A stretch of 64,000 nt of DNA from Corythucha ciliata (Eukaryota; Arthropoda; Insecta; Hemiptera; Tingidae): assembly GCA_038030265.1 (NCBI GenBank), contig CM075943.1:37324001-37388000 (forward strand). The letters are read 5' to 3'. Of this stretch, positions 21,227 through 33,200 are shown one piece after another; within the stretch, counting starts at the first letter, position 1, and each line of letters begins with the position of its first letter. The notes beneath the pieces are model-generated. The model searched no databases and was not told where the DNA came from. It saw only the letters and a program-made list of their open reading frames with translations. The translations under genes and the position numbers were made by a program.

Positions 21227-22285
21227 ATGCCTGATCCTCCCGACGGGCCTCCCGTCAAAAAACAGAAGAGTGGCAATAATACTGTCATAACTCCTAATCC
21301 ATTTGCTCCGCTTCAATCTCTTGAAGATATGACTACGGACTCACAGCCAACCGATCCAGTGAATACAAAACAAGAACGACCTCCACCAATATTTGTTAAT
21401 AATGTGAGTAATATGAACGCTTTAATCACGAGCCTCAACGCATTGAACTTGGGGGGCTATAGACATGTTACCGTTGGCAATAACAATGTGAAGTTTGTAT
21501 TTGAGACAATTGCTGGCTACAGGGGAGCGATAAAATTTTTCGATCAACAAAAGGCTCAGTATCATAGTTTCCAGTTAAAAACCGAACGAAACCTCAGAGT
21601 GGTGATCCGCGGCCTTCACTATACCTGCGATACGGAAACAATGATGGAAGAACTAAGACGGTCCGGATTTGAACCTATACAAATGATACCAGTCTTTCAT
21701 CCAGTCACCAAAACACCTCTGTCTTTATTCTTCCTCGATCTCAAGCAATCACCCAACAATGATAAGATCTACACACTGAACCGTCTCTGCGGAGGGGTAA
21801 TTCGGGTTGAGCCTCCAAGACCAAGGAAATCCATCATACAGTGTACCAACTGTCAAGAATTCGGGCACACGAAAAATTATTGTCACAAACAAGCCAGATG
21901 TGTAAAATGCGACGGATACCATAAAACTGAAAACTGCTCAAAATCTTCTAGTACTCCCCCAACGTGTGTTAACTGTAAGGGACAGCACACTGCCAACTAC
22001 AAAGGCTGTCCAGCACTACGAAAGCTCCAAAAAAGTCCCTCCCCTAATCTGCAAACCCAAGCTCGGCAAGTAATAAATCCACCATCAATAAATCCACCTG
22101 CAACCGAGAACAACAATCCTTCCCCGAAGACGCACACATATGCTGCAGCCGTTCGCCAATCCTCTGATACAGAGTCAAACATTATGAACCAAGTTATCCA
22201 GAAACTTGACTCACTTCTAAACCTACTCACACCTCTAATCCAAATGTTTGCACAGATCATGCCAAGTATTATTCAGAATAAATGA
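21227..22285 (+). CDS. LINE ORF1, gag-like nucleic-acid-binding protein with three zinc knuckles
   Basis: This 352-residue ORF1 protein would coat the element RNA and escort it as a ribonucleoprotein. Residues ~1-60 are Pro/Asn-rich and probably disordered. Residues ~85-195 look like the two small RNA-binding folds that precede the zinc knuckles in Jockey-type gag proteins. Three CCHC-type knuckles follow: Cys206-Cys219 (CTNCQEFGHTKNYC), Cys225-Cys237 (CVKCDGYHKTENC) and Cys247-Cys261. The C-terminus ends in a hydrophobic segment after an Asn/Pro-rich linker. The stop overlaps the ORF2 start by four bases (ATGA), which suggests stop-restart translation. The frame is unbroken. The ATG chosen is the first in the frame. 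Confidence 0.9.
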   Translation: MPDPPDGPPVKKQKSGNNTVITPNPFAPLQSLEDMTTDSQPTDPVNTKQERPPPIFVNNVSNMNALITSLNALNLGGYRHVTVGNNNVKFVFETIAGYRGAIKFFDQQKAQYHSFQLKTERNLRVVIRGLHYTCDTETMMEELRRSGFEPIQMIPVFHPVTKTPLSLFFLDLKQSPNNDKIYTLNRLCGGVIRVEPPRPRKSIIQCTNCQEFGHTKNYCHKQARCVKCDGYHKTENCSKSSSTPPTCVNCKGQHTANYKGCPALRKLQKSPSPNLQTQARQVINPPSINPPATENNNPSPKTHTYAAAVRQSSDTESNIMNQVIQKLDSLLNLLTPLIQMFAQIMPSIIQNK

Positions 22286-25051
22286 GCAGCGTCTCAGAAC
22301 CACCCATCAGAATTAGCACGTGGAACGCAAGAGGTTTAATGAACAAATACCACGAACTTATCCACTTTCTATCCACTTATAATGTCGATATAATCCTAAT
22401 TACAGAAACCAAATTAGCATCTCATAGAAATTTATTTATACCCAACTATAAAATATACCGCGCGGATCATCCCAGTAACTCCTGTCAGGGTGGATCCGCC
22501 ATCCTCATCAGAAGCCAACTCAGACACGATGAACTCCCGCCAATCATCAAAAATAACCTACAAGTGGCGAGAGTGGGGATTAAGCTTTTCGGGCATTATT
22601 ACAAAGTAGGGTCCTTCTATTCCGCACCGAAGCACAAAATCACAGGCGCTGACTTCCAGGATGTCCTTCGCGAAATGGGCACTCATTTCCTAATGGGAGG
22701 CGATTACAACAGTAAACATCCCAGATGGTGCTCAAATACTTCAAACCCAAGGGGAGTGGCACTAAATGACGTGGTACACCGGCTCTCGTACGAAATCTTA
22801 CATCCTGTCGAGCCAACTTACTTTCCGGACAATAACCGAGCCTCACCTGATGTGTTGGACTTCTTTATTGGCAAAAATGCCCTGACGCATTGTACTAATC
22901 CCTCTGTGATCAGCTCTCTCATCTGATCATAAACCAGTCATTCTCGAAATGACAGTGGATGCTTCACTAATAAATGCCGCAACAAGTCTAATCAAAAGGC
23001 CTTTTAACTGGGTCCAATACACGAGGATGACAGACCTACTCACGGATCTTCGTATCCCTCTCAAATCTCCTCAGGACGTTGATAAAGCCGTCGCAACTAT
23101 CACGAGGAACATACAGTTCGCGGCAAGCACAGCCTCACAGTCCTACCATGCCCTTCGAACACACAAGACTCCTTGTTTCTCATCGAAAGTAAACCAACTA
23201 TTTGAAATAAAAAAAGCGTGCCGCAAAAGGTGGGAACAGACTAAATGCCCAACTGATAAAACATCTTACAACCGAGCAACACGAGAGCTTAAGAAAGCTC
23301 TTCAGGACGAAAGAAACACTGCCACCAACACCGAGCTCGCAAACTTGGATACAACTGATGGTAGCCTGTGGAAAAAGACGAAACGACTAACAAAAGCAAA
23401 TAGCGGGATACCACCATTAAAAATGAACTCAGCGTTTTACTCGACTTCAGACGAGAAGTGTAAACTATTTTCGGCAATTTTGGAACAACAGTTTCAGCCT
23501 AACCCTGCCATCAACCATGAATTCAACTCCCAAATTAAAAGCACGCTCGAGGAGCCTTTACAGCTATCTCCCTTCAGGATTTCTTTCACACCAGGACAGG
23601 TTCGCAATGCTATTTCTCGTTCCCCCACGAAAAAATCTCCAGGATACGACTTAATCGTTCAGCCACTTCTTAAAGCATTGAGCAGAAAATCCGTAGTCTT
23701 CTTGACGCAGATCTACAACGCAATGCTACGGTTGGGTTACTTCCCCACAAAATGGAAGTACTCTATAATTACGATGATACCAAAACCAGGAAAACCTAAA
23801 GACGATCCCAAGAGCTATCGCCCTATTAGCCTTCTTCCCCTTCTTGCTAAGATATTCGAGCGACTTCTACTTCCTCATCTGCTAACCGCAGTGGACCGAA
23901 TAATTCCACTTACTCAATTTGGGTTTCGAAAGTCGCACTCTTGCGTCCAACAGCTTCTTCGAGTAGTCAACAAAATTCAAGAAACATTTGAAAACAAATC
24001 AGTGTGCCATGGATTATTCCTTGACACAGAGAAGGCATTCGACCGCGTCTGGACTGAGGGGTTGTTGGCAAAATTGAAAGTAGCTCTCTCCGACTCCCTT
24101 TATCGTCTAATTCAGTCATATCTACACCGTCGTACCTTCTCTGTCAAATGTCTGAACTCACTTTCCGAAATAAAGCAAACAGGTGCAGGGGTTCCGCAAG
24201 GAAGCATCCTCGGACCGCTGCTCTACCTCATCTATACGCACGACTTCCCCAACTCTACGTCATTAACCATCGCACAGTTCGCGGACGACGTAGCCGTCTT
24301 ATCCGTGGGAACATCACGAGAACCACTTTCGGAACTGCAAGAATACGTATCCGAAATACAGAGATGGTGCGATAGATGGAGAATATCGATGAACCCCGAA
24401 AAATCAGTCATGGTGAAGTTCACTCTAAAGCACGCCACTGAAAGATCCATTGTAACGATGAAATCTGTTCAACTGCCCTGTAAGTCAGTAGTTCGCTACC
24501 TCGGTCTCCACTTGGACGAGAAGTTGATTTGGAACGATCATGTAACGGACCTTGTTAGACGAGTACGTCATCGTATTCGACAGCTGTACTTTCTCCTGAA
24601 AAAAGGATCGACAGTATCCCTCTCACTTAAGCGACTCATATACTTGTCAGTTATTCGTCCAATATGGCAATATGGGTCCCAGATATGGGGTTCCGCTTCT
24701 AATTCCCAGATACAACGTATTCAGACTCTGCAGAATCGAGCCCTGAGGATCATGACTGGAGCACCTTGGTATGTTCGCAACGCGACTCTTCACCAAGATA
24801 TGATGATACCACAGGTCACCGACGTCATGAAAGAATCATATAAACACCTACATACCGCAATGCTACATCATTCGAATGAGCTGTTAACACTAATGGCAAA
24901 CAACGCTCCACTACCCCGGACTCAACGACGACTGAAACGTAAAGCCCTGTACACACGGAGACTTTTCTGTCCTGTCACGAAATTTTCAAGATTTTTAGGA
25001 ATGTTCGTTTGCCGTGATGTCAAAAAGTATAAAAACCATATGTCTCTATGA
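22282..25051 (+). pseudogene. LINE ORF2: AP endonuclease and reverse transcriptase, one frameshift
   Basis: The first 214 residues (22282-22926) form an APE-type endonuclease with TWNARGL, ITETKL, GGDYNSKHPRW and DVLDFFI. The frame then shifts by one base within a CTCTCTC run near 22915. The shifted frame resumes immediately with the SSDHKPV motif, which carries the catalytic histidine. The downstream 700-residue frame (counted from its first Met, 22949) holds the RT: YRPISLLPLLAKIFE (290-304), LDTEKAFD (motif A, 358-365), GVPQGSILGP (motif B, 414-423), FADDVAVL (motif C, 444-451) and a thumb with YLGLHLDEKLIW. All catalytic residues are present. The single shift could be a real mutation or a sequencing error. 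There is no RNase H, as is usual for Jockey. Confidence 0.9.
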
Positions 25052-25208
25052 AAAAACGGAGAAATTCTGGAAAAATCTCTCCTTTCTCCCTACCACGTGG
25101 AAACACAGCTTAGAAATACCGCGTCTACATTAGCCCTGTGAACAAAGGACAGGACATAAAATAATAATAATAATAAACAAAAAAACGGAGTTTCGTGACT
25201 CCTCGTGC

Positions 25209-27178
25209 GAGTGTCGTGCCCAGGAATTTTCCTTGGAAGGGGTTTTCAAATTATATTTATATAAAATGGTGATTTTTTTGACATAAATGGGTGGGGGGGG
25301 GCGGTCAATAAGTTCGTAAGATGGACACGGTCCTTTAGAGTCAATTCGACGCCAATAGTCAATTTCATCTTTTAAGGGCGCGAATAGCCAGTTTGGCAAT
25401 TTTTTCGGTGCAGTATCACAAATCGTCATTTAAGCCATCTATACAAGGCGAGAATGATCAGTTCCGGTATTTCTAAGGCACGAATTGTCCGCAGTTTCAC
25501 CGTTTTCAAGCCGCGGAGGATCTTTTTTTTTTTTTTTTTTTTTTTTTTGGGAGCCGATACCACTTTGAAGACGCGCAGTAGCCAATGATGCAGCAGCAAA
25601 TAATCTGTTTAGCTAATCTTTGGACCGTGAATTTGTGGTACGAGTACGTCATTTTTAGAACTTAAAGAGTCAGGTTTGCTATTTTTAGGGAACGAATCGT
25701 TAGTTTAGACATTTTGAGGGCACGAATCGTCAGTTATACTTTGCCCAAACATAGCAGCACAGGGGGGTTCAATTAGTCCCTTCTAGCCACGTACGAATCG
25801 TTATTTTGACCATTCTTGGCGCGCAAATGGTCTATTTTGCAGCTAGCAAGGTAGGAATAATCTGTTAAGGCATTTCCAGGCCGCCTAGACTCATTTTGGC
25901 CATTTTAGAGCGAGAATCGCCAATTTGGCTGTTTTTAGGGCATGTGAAGGCATTTTGCCGGTATTATAGAGTGGTAAATGCCAATTTTTAGGGTGCTAAT
26001 AGACATTTTAAATGCAAGAATCGTCAGTTTTGCCATTTGGGGGCGCGAATATAGTGAGTTTAGCAGTTTTTAGGAAGTGTATTACGGTCCTGTCAAGCCA
26101 TTTTTAGTCAGTCTAGCGAAGCACACAATCTCCCAAGCCCAAGCCCCTCGCTTGAGCAAATCCTGGATCCGCATCTGAGTACGATTTTGCCATTTTTAGG
26201 GCGTGAATAGCCAATTTTTTTTGTTTATTTTTTTATTTTAGAGCACGAATGTTAAATTTAGACATTGTGAAGGCTCAGTATGGCTATTTTTGACGCGCGA
26301 ATGGTCGTTTTTGCCATTCTCAGGTTAGGAATAATCTGTTTAGGACTTTTTAAGGGGCGAATCGTCAGTTTATTGTTAGACTGACTCTATGTGCCCTTGT
26401 TCTGGGGCGCATAGAATCGGTGTTGCCGATTTTGTGGCTTGAATGCCACAAAATTACAGCGCGTAGAATCAGTTTTGCCATTTATATAGGGCGTGAATAG
26501 TACGTCAAGTCAAGGCGCGAAAACCGTCAGTTTGGTTAATTTTGGTGCGCGGGTGGTTGATTTTGCCATTTTTGGAGGAGGAATCATCTGTTCAGGCATT
26601 ATCAGTGCACAAATTGCCAGTTGGTCCAGTTTTATGACTCTTAAAAAAAGTCAGCTTGGACAATTTCAGAGCGGGAATCACCAGCTTGGCTATTTTTAGC
26701 GCACTTATGTATAATCAGTTTAGCTTTTTTCCAAGGCGGAATCAGTTTTAGCCATTTTCAGGACGCTTGAAGTCAATTTGGCTGTTTTTATGGCTCAAAT
26801 AGTTAGTTTTTCCATTTTGGGGCGCGAGTATAGTCAGTCTAGGATTCTATGGTGGGGATAGCTAATTTAAGACAGCAAATGGCTGCCAAGTCATCATTAG
26901 TAGAATTTCTCAAGCCCCTCTCTCTTGAACAAATCCTGAATTCATGCCTGGACAGTGGAATAGTTATACTTAGCGGGACTAAATTGCTAAAAAACGAACT
27001 TTTATGGTCATACAAATCACGTTTTTGTTGTTTCTTTTGTTTGTTTGTTTACTTTTTTACTTATTCATTTCATTTTATTTATTTATTCATCTTTTATTTT
27101 TATTTTTTAACTATGGTGGGCTGAAGTACCCTGGGAGGGGTTCTGACCCCCAAAACCCTCCCCATGGGCACGCCACTG
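25209..27178. mobile_element. hAT-like element with a degenerate tandem-repeat body
   Basis: The left end GAGTGTCGTGCCCAGG and the right end GGGCACGCCACTG are near inverted repeats of the CAGTGGCGTGCCC type. The flanks are CCTCGTGC (25201-25208) and TCTCGTGC (27179-27186), an 8-bp duplication with one mismatch, as hAT elements make. The interior from about 25330 to 26880 is a degenerate array of ~30-45-nt units whose core is GGGCGCGAATCGTCAGTTT followed by GGCCATTTTTA. All units point the same way. Two internal blocks (about 26090-26180 and 26900-26960) resemble the terminal block of other elements of this type, so it may be composite. Confidence 0.7.
25330..26880 (+). repeat. Degenerate satellite-like array (GCGAATCGTCAGTTT units)
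   Basis: Dozens of diverged units follow each other with the recurring order 'ATTTTTAGGGCGCGAAT' then 'CGTCAGTTTGGCC'. The spacing varies roughly between 30 and 45 nt. Related arrays lie at 34620-35960, 40915-41130, 50590-51480 and 52130-52640. The unit shows no protein-coding periodicity and frames through it are short. Confidence 0.85.
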
Positions 27179-27186
27179 TCTCGTGC

Positions 27187-28250
27187 TCATTCCGCATAAC
27201 ATAATAAACTTCGACTTGACGGAACTGGAACATCAGCTTCTTTGCGTGTAGAGTTTATTGAGTCAAGTTCAATATACTTAATTACTGAACAATGAAGACT
27301 CTTTCAACGACTGATCAAGTTGAGGGTCCGGAAGTCCAGACCCTCAACCTTGTGGCCATCAGATAATGGCGCAGGATTTGCCCATCATGACAGCAAACAC
27401 AGCCCTGTACCCTGCTGCGGATCTCCTTAAGATGTGGCCAGTACCTGTAGGCCGTTGCCGGACCTTACCTGGCTTGTACCCCATCTTTGGCCCAGAGACT
27501 CCCCAGCAGAGTCGGTCCCATCACTCAGCTCGGCTCGTTAGCCGTAACTGGTGGCCAGCCACCCGCGCCCGAGAGAAACGACGTGGAGGTTGGTCTTTCA
27601 GAGCTGGGGATGCTGGCTTGCTCCATGAACCGAAACCGGGCAGGGAAGGTGCCCCTGTACCCTGCATAGTAGCCAAGACTCAAGAGTCGTCCTTGCCAAT
27701 CTGGGCCTTCATTTTTTGCCCAATATTCTGTGCGGGAGGCAAACGACGCACCTTTAAGAAATCTAATGTCCCCACGCACATTAATGGCCACATTTTAACT
27801 AATTAGGTAATTTAATAAATGCAGAATTAAGCAGAGAAAAGAAGACGAGGAATGATAAGACGGGGGTCGAGGTATCATCTGTTCAGTTCCCCAAACCTCT
27901 AGAAGGTAGAATGCTGCCAGAAAAAAAGGTCTTGAAACAAATCTGGGAAAAAGTCGGACATTTCTTGCGCAAGTACTTGTCTGCCCATATGGGAATATAT
28001 TTCAGTGTTTAAACTTGGTTCAAACGAAGCATTTTGGTTTTTTGTTTCACTCAGCAGAGGGTTTAAGAGAGGGGGTAATAAAAATGCTTCAAATATGTGG
28101 GAATAATTTCATACTAAGCCCCTCCATGGGCTTCAAAATGGGGATAATAAAAAAGAAATAATTGAATTTCTTGAACTATCATTCAACCAAACAAACCTAA
28201 AACTTCACTTTTAATGTTTTTAACTACTTAAAACACCAGCTACAATAGAA
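27187..28250. other. GC-richer segment without an assignable gene
   Basis: 27366-27806 (+) is open for 146 codons and is noticeably GC-richer than its surroundings. The opposite strand is also open. I recognise no domain, start context or splice structure. It may be a fragment of an unidentified mobile element. The remainder is AT-rich with no recognisable feature. Confidence 0.35.
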
Positions 28251-28285
28251 GACAGGACAGAAAAGTCTCCGTGTGTACACGGCTT
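28251..28285 (-). repeat. 35-nt near-exact match to the end of the Jockey RT reading frame
   Basis: The reverse complement of this segment equals 24942-24976 except at one position (GCCGTG instead of GCCCTG). In the LINE this stretch encodes ALYTRRLFCPV near the C-terminus. Similarity stops abruptly on both sides. Confidence 0.8.
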
Positions 28286-28483
28286 AAAAGACCAGTGGAT
28301 TTCCTCTAAATAGAACGAGAGAGAGAATAATGCTCACGAAAGCTCCCTGAACCTCACCACTAACAACTGCCGTTACATCGTCGAGTGAGGCCTGCTAATG
28401 AGCAGCAACTCACAACACGTTACCGTTAAGTTTATCTTGACAGATTAACATCAACCATCCCAACAATAATGTAACTCAATTAC

Positions 28484-28501
28484 AATAAAGTTGACTTCTA
28501 T

Positions 28502-28568
<67 letters not shown>
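28484..28568 (+). repeat. Polyadenylation signal followed by a ~65-nt A-run (retrocopy 3' end)
   Basis: AATAAA at 28484-28489 is followed 13 nt later by an uninterrupted run of about 65 A. This is the arrangement of a reverse-transcribed mRNA or SINE 3' end. No coding similarity was found upstream. The insert's 5' limit and target duplication could not be fixed. Confidence 0.5.
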
Positions 28569-28569
<1 letters not shown>

Positions 28570-29184
28570 GTTTGTACACTGATGTTATTTTTATATTAAA
28601 TAATAACGTCTGTCTAAACCATCGATATGCATATAAAACTGGATTGCTCATGCTAGACTGGAGGGGCAAGGAGGGAGTGCGCCGTTACGTATAAGGGATG
28701 AGCAGAACCGCGGAGAGTATTATTCGGGTACAGGGATGTAACTAAATGGGGTCTTTTCACAGAATCATCCGCTGTTTTAGTATCTTGCTACATGAGTAAA
28801 ATATTTTCAAGACCGTTTGGGGAAACTTGATTTTCCAATTTTCTTCTATTTTCTCCGATTTTATTCGTTATCCCGAACTCTGGGCCCATTACTTTTCCTC
28901 CTTTTATTTTCTTCCCTTCTTCTTCGTAATTTCCGAAATCCAAGCCTCCTTGGAAGGGCAGGTTAGGGAGTAGCGAACCCAGTCACCCAGTGGTAGGGAT
29001 GAACAAAAATGGTCTTGGTCTGTGGTCTCGCGAGTCTTGCAGCAAGACCAAGACCGAAGTCCATGACTGCCTAACGGCTCATAAGTCAAATATTCAACAG
29101 TGCCTATATGTAAAAATTCACAAATATAAGTAAGTCAGTCTATGTAAGCTAGGAACGACTCCCTGGCGGGACACAGCTTATAAG

Positions 29185-29275
29185 CTAATCCGCCAGGGAC
29201 ACGGAAGACGAATATTGTGAAATATACTTGTAATATTGAAGCGTGAATAAACAATTGAATTGAATTGATGCCTTG
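29185..29275 (+). repeat. Possible LINE 3' tail with (AATTG)n microsatellite
   Basis: A GC-richer segment (CTCCCTGGCGGGACACAGC) with a short inverted partner (CCGCCAGGGACACGG) is followed by TGAATAAACAATTGAATTG. Short microsatellite tails of this kind end many non-LTR elements. No coding sequence remains to confirm it. Confidence 0.4.
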
Positions 29276-29519
29276 AAAAAACCAATTTTGAGGATTAACG
29301 CTTTATTGAAGAGCTTAAGTCATGACAACAAACTAAAGACAAACCACTCAAATTAAAAACGAAAAAATTGAAGCCAACAAAGCAAGACCCTTGCAGCAAG
29401 CCAATACCAGTTCGTTCTTTCAGTAAACAAGACCAAGACCAAGACTTGCTGTGCAAGAACAATACCAATAAGAGTCTTGGTCTTCTACTCCTCATCACTA
29501 CAAGTGGACCCCTCCTTAT

Positions 29520-29720
29520 TTCTGAACAGGCCTCCATCGAACAACGCAAAGCCCCAATCACAGCCAAACTCCAAAACCACAAAGAATGCCCAAACACATC
29601 AAAGCTTCAGGCACAGCAAATGCCCAACCACAGCAAAGGTTCTACCACAGCAAAGTTCCAACCATGGCAAGGCTCCGACCACAGCAAAGGTACAACCGCC
29701 ACAAAGGTTCCTCCCCTCTT
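29520..29720 (+). repeat. ~17-nt minisatellite (CCACAGCAAAGG.TCCAA type)
   Basis: Tandem, imperfect units such as CCACAGCAAAGGTTCTA and CCACAGCAAAGTTCCAA run through the interval. They are the reverse-strand equivalent of 6700-7200 and relatives of 49840-50290. Frames here encode only low-complexity repeats. Confidence 0.75.
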
Positions 29721-30219
29721 GTAATGAACTCTGAAAACTCCAACGACTACGAACAAATCGTATTTCCTCCCAGTCACCGAATTTAACAAAAGCAAAACAA
29801 GAGGACGAAACACTTTCGCACTAAAACAGAGACAAAAAACAACCCACAACAGCTTTGTTCACCTTGAGATTGTCTTGCAAAACGTGTTTGCGAAGTGTTC
29901 ACGACTTTCAGTGTTTCGCTCAGTGTAAATTCACGCTGACGCGTGAGCCTAATCAGCCATATCTCACGCATCTGAAAGCAATTTGTTTTTGGAATGTTCG
30001 TTTTTCCTCGAGAGATTTTTTATTGCCGGGGATTCATTTTAAAAAGGATATTCCTCCACTGTGGAAAATACCAGCTTTTAAGGCATTGATACGAAACCCC
30101 TTGGCGAGATTCAAGGTAGTGGTTCTTCTGGTTGGTCAATCCCATTGTAACAAAGTCAGCTATCTGTTTCCGTTGAGCGAACGCACCTACACATATACTA
30201 CACAGCCTTCAATAAACTA

Positions 30220-33200
30220 GCTGTCTGTGCCGCATAAATATTTCTTTGCTATTCTGTCACCATTTCACTCTCTCCACCACTCCTCCGGCATCCTACCTCT
30301 CATGCCACACTTTTACTCACTCCATTCCGTAAATTTTATATGAAGGCATTCCATTTCCATCCTTTACTTCCTCGTTCCTCGTTCTTGTCGATGTTTATTT
30401 TACAAGGAATTCCCATTGAGTAAGGAACTCACCGGTGGTTATTTATGTCAGCCGAAAGAATTATCTTTTTAAGGGAGTGTCGAGATTTTCTCTTGCCTCC
30501 AAAGACCCCTCCTACCTGCTGCGATTAAACTGAAGATTTATAGTTGGCAGCGTATTTAATTCTCAGTTTTCCGCACCAGTGAATGAGAAGCCCTCTCCTG
30601 TGAAACTGCTACATTCAATTTATCAAGCTTTTTGTTCTTAAGTATTTCACGTTTCATGCATATTTTTATCTTGTAGCGTGGTATCTGGCATAAATATTCA
30701 AAGCAAATAATTTGATTAACTTGATAACGATAGGTGGATAGGCATTTCTTATAATGGAATGCCTATTTTCCTTGATGCAAGGCTTTCAAGAACGGTTCAT
30801 TTAGCCGAAATTTCATCTCTTCGCGCCTATATCTGGACTTGTTATAATCTGCCTGTGTATGATTTGAAGCGAATTTCTTTTCGTGTTCTTGAGTTACGAT
30901 TTTTTTTTTTTCAATTAAGAAAATAGTGGACTTGCGAGATAAGAATTGGGAAATAATGGCAGGAAAATGAGGCAAAGTTCTATAATCGAACGATGAGCGC
31001 TGTCGATGGGATCATGTTCTCCTGATGGGCTTCAGGACATTTTTTTTTTCTTATGGTTTTTTATACCACATTATGAAGTTACTTATAATAAAAAGGAAAA
31101 ATGAAAACAAAAATATTTCGTTTTTCTGATTTATAGTATAATAATTATTTTGGCTAAAACTGCCGTTAAAAAAATAATTGTGGTGTTTAGTGATCTAGGG
31201 GCTCAATAGTAAAAGGTTCCAGAAAGGCGTGTAAATTTGATGCCCATCAAAAAAGGGAGAATTCCTGGCAAAAAAAAAAAAAAAAACAATAAAAAAAAAA
31301 TGAATTAAAATGCCAAGCGGGAAAGTACAATACACAGTGCAGATCTAAATTCTAAAAATGGATTCGCCCGACAGGGTGTGTGATATTCAACGTTGTAATG
31401 TTGGTTTTACAAACGAGCGCTCACAACGTATTCAAAAATGGGTTTTACTCTATAACGCGTGATTATTTATGGCTTGTAGTTACTGTATCCAAAGTATTGA
31501 ATACATCCGAATGAAAGAAAGCATTAACGATGGAATGACTTAATAGGTTGAATTTCCGGCAGCACGCTGATACCATTTCACCATCATCGTGACGACCTCT
31601 TCAGGCAAAATGGTCCATGAGGGGCTTTCGTAAGACTTAAGGATTTAATAAGGCAATAATAAAGGTTATAGTTGCGAGCTGAAGTCAATTTGGGCTAAAC
31701 TGTAAAATCAATGGTGATTTCGATGGTGCCGTGTATTTTATAAAGCATAGTATAGAGGTTTATGCCTCTATATCGCACGCATTTTATCAATCTTACGGGC
31801 GATTGGATATATAAGCACTCAGATTCACAAGCGAGGGGGAAAAATCAGTAAAATTATCATGTTGTTGATGGTCGTAGTTGTTTATGATAATCAGGGGGAG
31901 GCCAAGCCGCTCTCACTGCTCCATTACTCACTCTGGAATATCGTTGTATTCCCCATTATCATTAGAAACGTCAACAGGTCCACACAGCACCTCTTACTCG
32001 CAGACAAACCGAAACTATAATTATTTTTGGGATGCAACGAAGAGGGTAGATTGAGTAATTTCTGTTCATCAATTATTATCAGAGCTCTATCCTCAGATCC
32101 AGCTAGCTCATTGTTTAATTAAACGGCAATTTAATTTCGAATTCGAGTTGTTGGGATATTGATTAAGCAAAACTGTTGGTTTAGGTTATAGGAAGAATAA
32201 ATGACCCACCGCTGCCAGGTTCCCGACATTAAATATTGTACGGTAGACACCGCCATCAAAGTTTTATAGACCGCTGTTAATTTTGTTGTTACAGCCTTTC
32301 GGTCTCTTCTGGCTTCGTCGACACAACTACTGCCTCTATACAGTGAACCAAGGTGGAGTCCGGGGGTGGACTATACTCTTTCCTTTGGGGTCTCCGGTGT
32401 AATAATGCCATAACACTGGCCCAATTAAAATTAGCGTAATAACTTCCTCCTGTACATGCTTTAAAAATTTAATCAAGGTATTATGCCGAAAAGAGCCCCC
32501 TTTCGTTAAAAATTATAATGCACGTTTTTCCCCAATGCATAAAGCGACTGCAACGATCTAAAGTAGGGTTTACTACTTTAATTTACTCTTCTACAGTGCT
32601 TCTATATGGATAGTAAAGCAATGTGAGAGCACTTGGCAAGCTGGATAGGGTGATCTCAAGAGATTCCACGTAATACGAGAACATTTTCCATCATGAAACA
32701 GGTTAAAGAAACTCCACTTGATGGAACCACTGGTTCTATATACTAAGGGATCGTCAAGACTAGGTTTCCTTCCCCCAACCTTCCCCTTTACTATTATTTA
32801 CTTATTTTAACTAAAATAAAATTAAAGTATTAGTTTGTACAATTAGTGGTGGTAAGTGCGGGAGAGGTAGGTACATTACTTACACCCAGCCCACAAACAT
32901 GACTATGTGTGCTTATACATTATGAGAACTAGGTATACTTACAGTTTGGGTACTCTGCCGTTGTTCCACCTTGTATTTGGTCCAAAATATTTTTCAACTA
33001 ACTGCGAGTCCAAAGAGCTCGAGACAAAATTCAATACCTTATGGTCTAGCGATTTTTTCAAAAAGACTTCAAGAATTTTCCAGCTGGCAGTACCCACTCA
33101 TTGACTTTTCTCCTGCGAATGGAAACCTCACGCATGAAATCTATAATCTGTAGCGGCCTGGGATGAAGAAAGGAAATCATGGTGCCCCCGACTTCGAGGT

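Larger units (their letters stand above)
21000..25195 (+). mobile_element. Jockey-type non-LTR retrotransposon, almost intact
   Basis: The element carries a gag-like ORF1 (21227-22285), then ORF2 with endonuclease and reverse transcriptase (22282-25051) and no RNase H, the standard Jockey plan. It has a short 3' UTR ending in an (ATA)n tract at about 25158-25178. The 5' boundary is not certain, and I place it loosely near 21.0 kb. Only one frameshift was found. The next element begins 3' of it at 25209. Confidence 0.9.

Noticed and set aside
25330..26880. Repeat array as a CRISPR array
   Set aside because: The units are degenerate, irregularly spaced and without unique spacers, and the DNA is eukaryotic.
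27366..27806. 146-codon frame in a GC-richer patch as a gene
   Set aside because: Both strands are open, there is no recognised domain, and no splice or promoter context supports it.
28451..28694. Frames of poly-Lys or poly-Phe across the A-run
   Set aside because: They are homopolymer translations, not proteins.
29855..30220. 121-codon plus-strand frame
   Set aside because: Its composition is not protein-like, there is no known domain, and there is no supporting exon structure.
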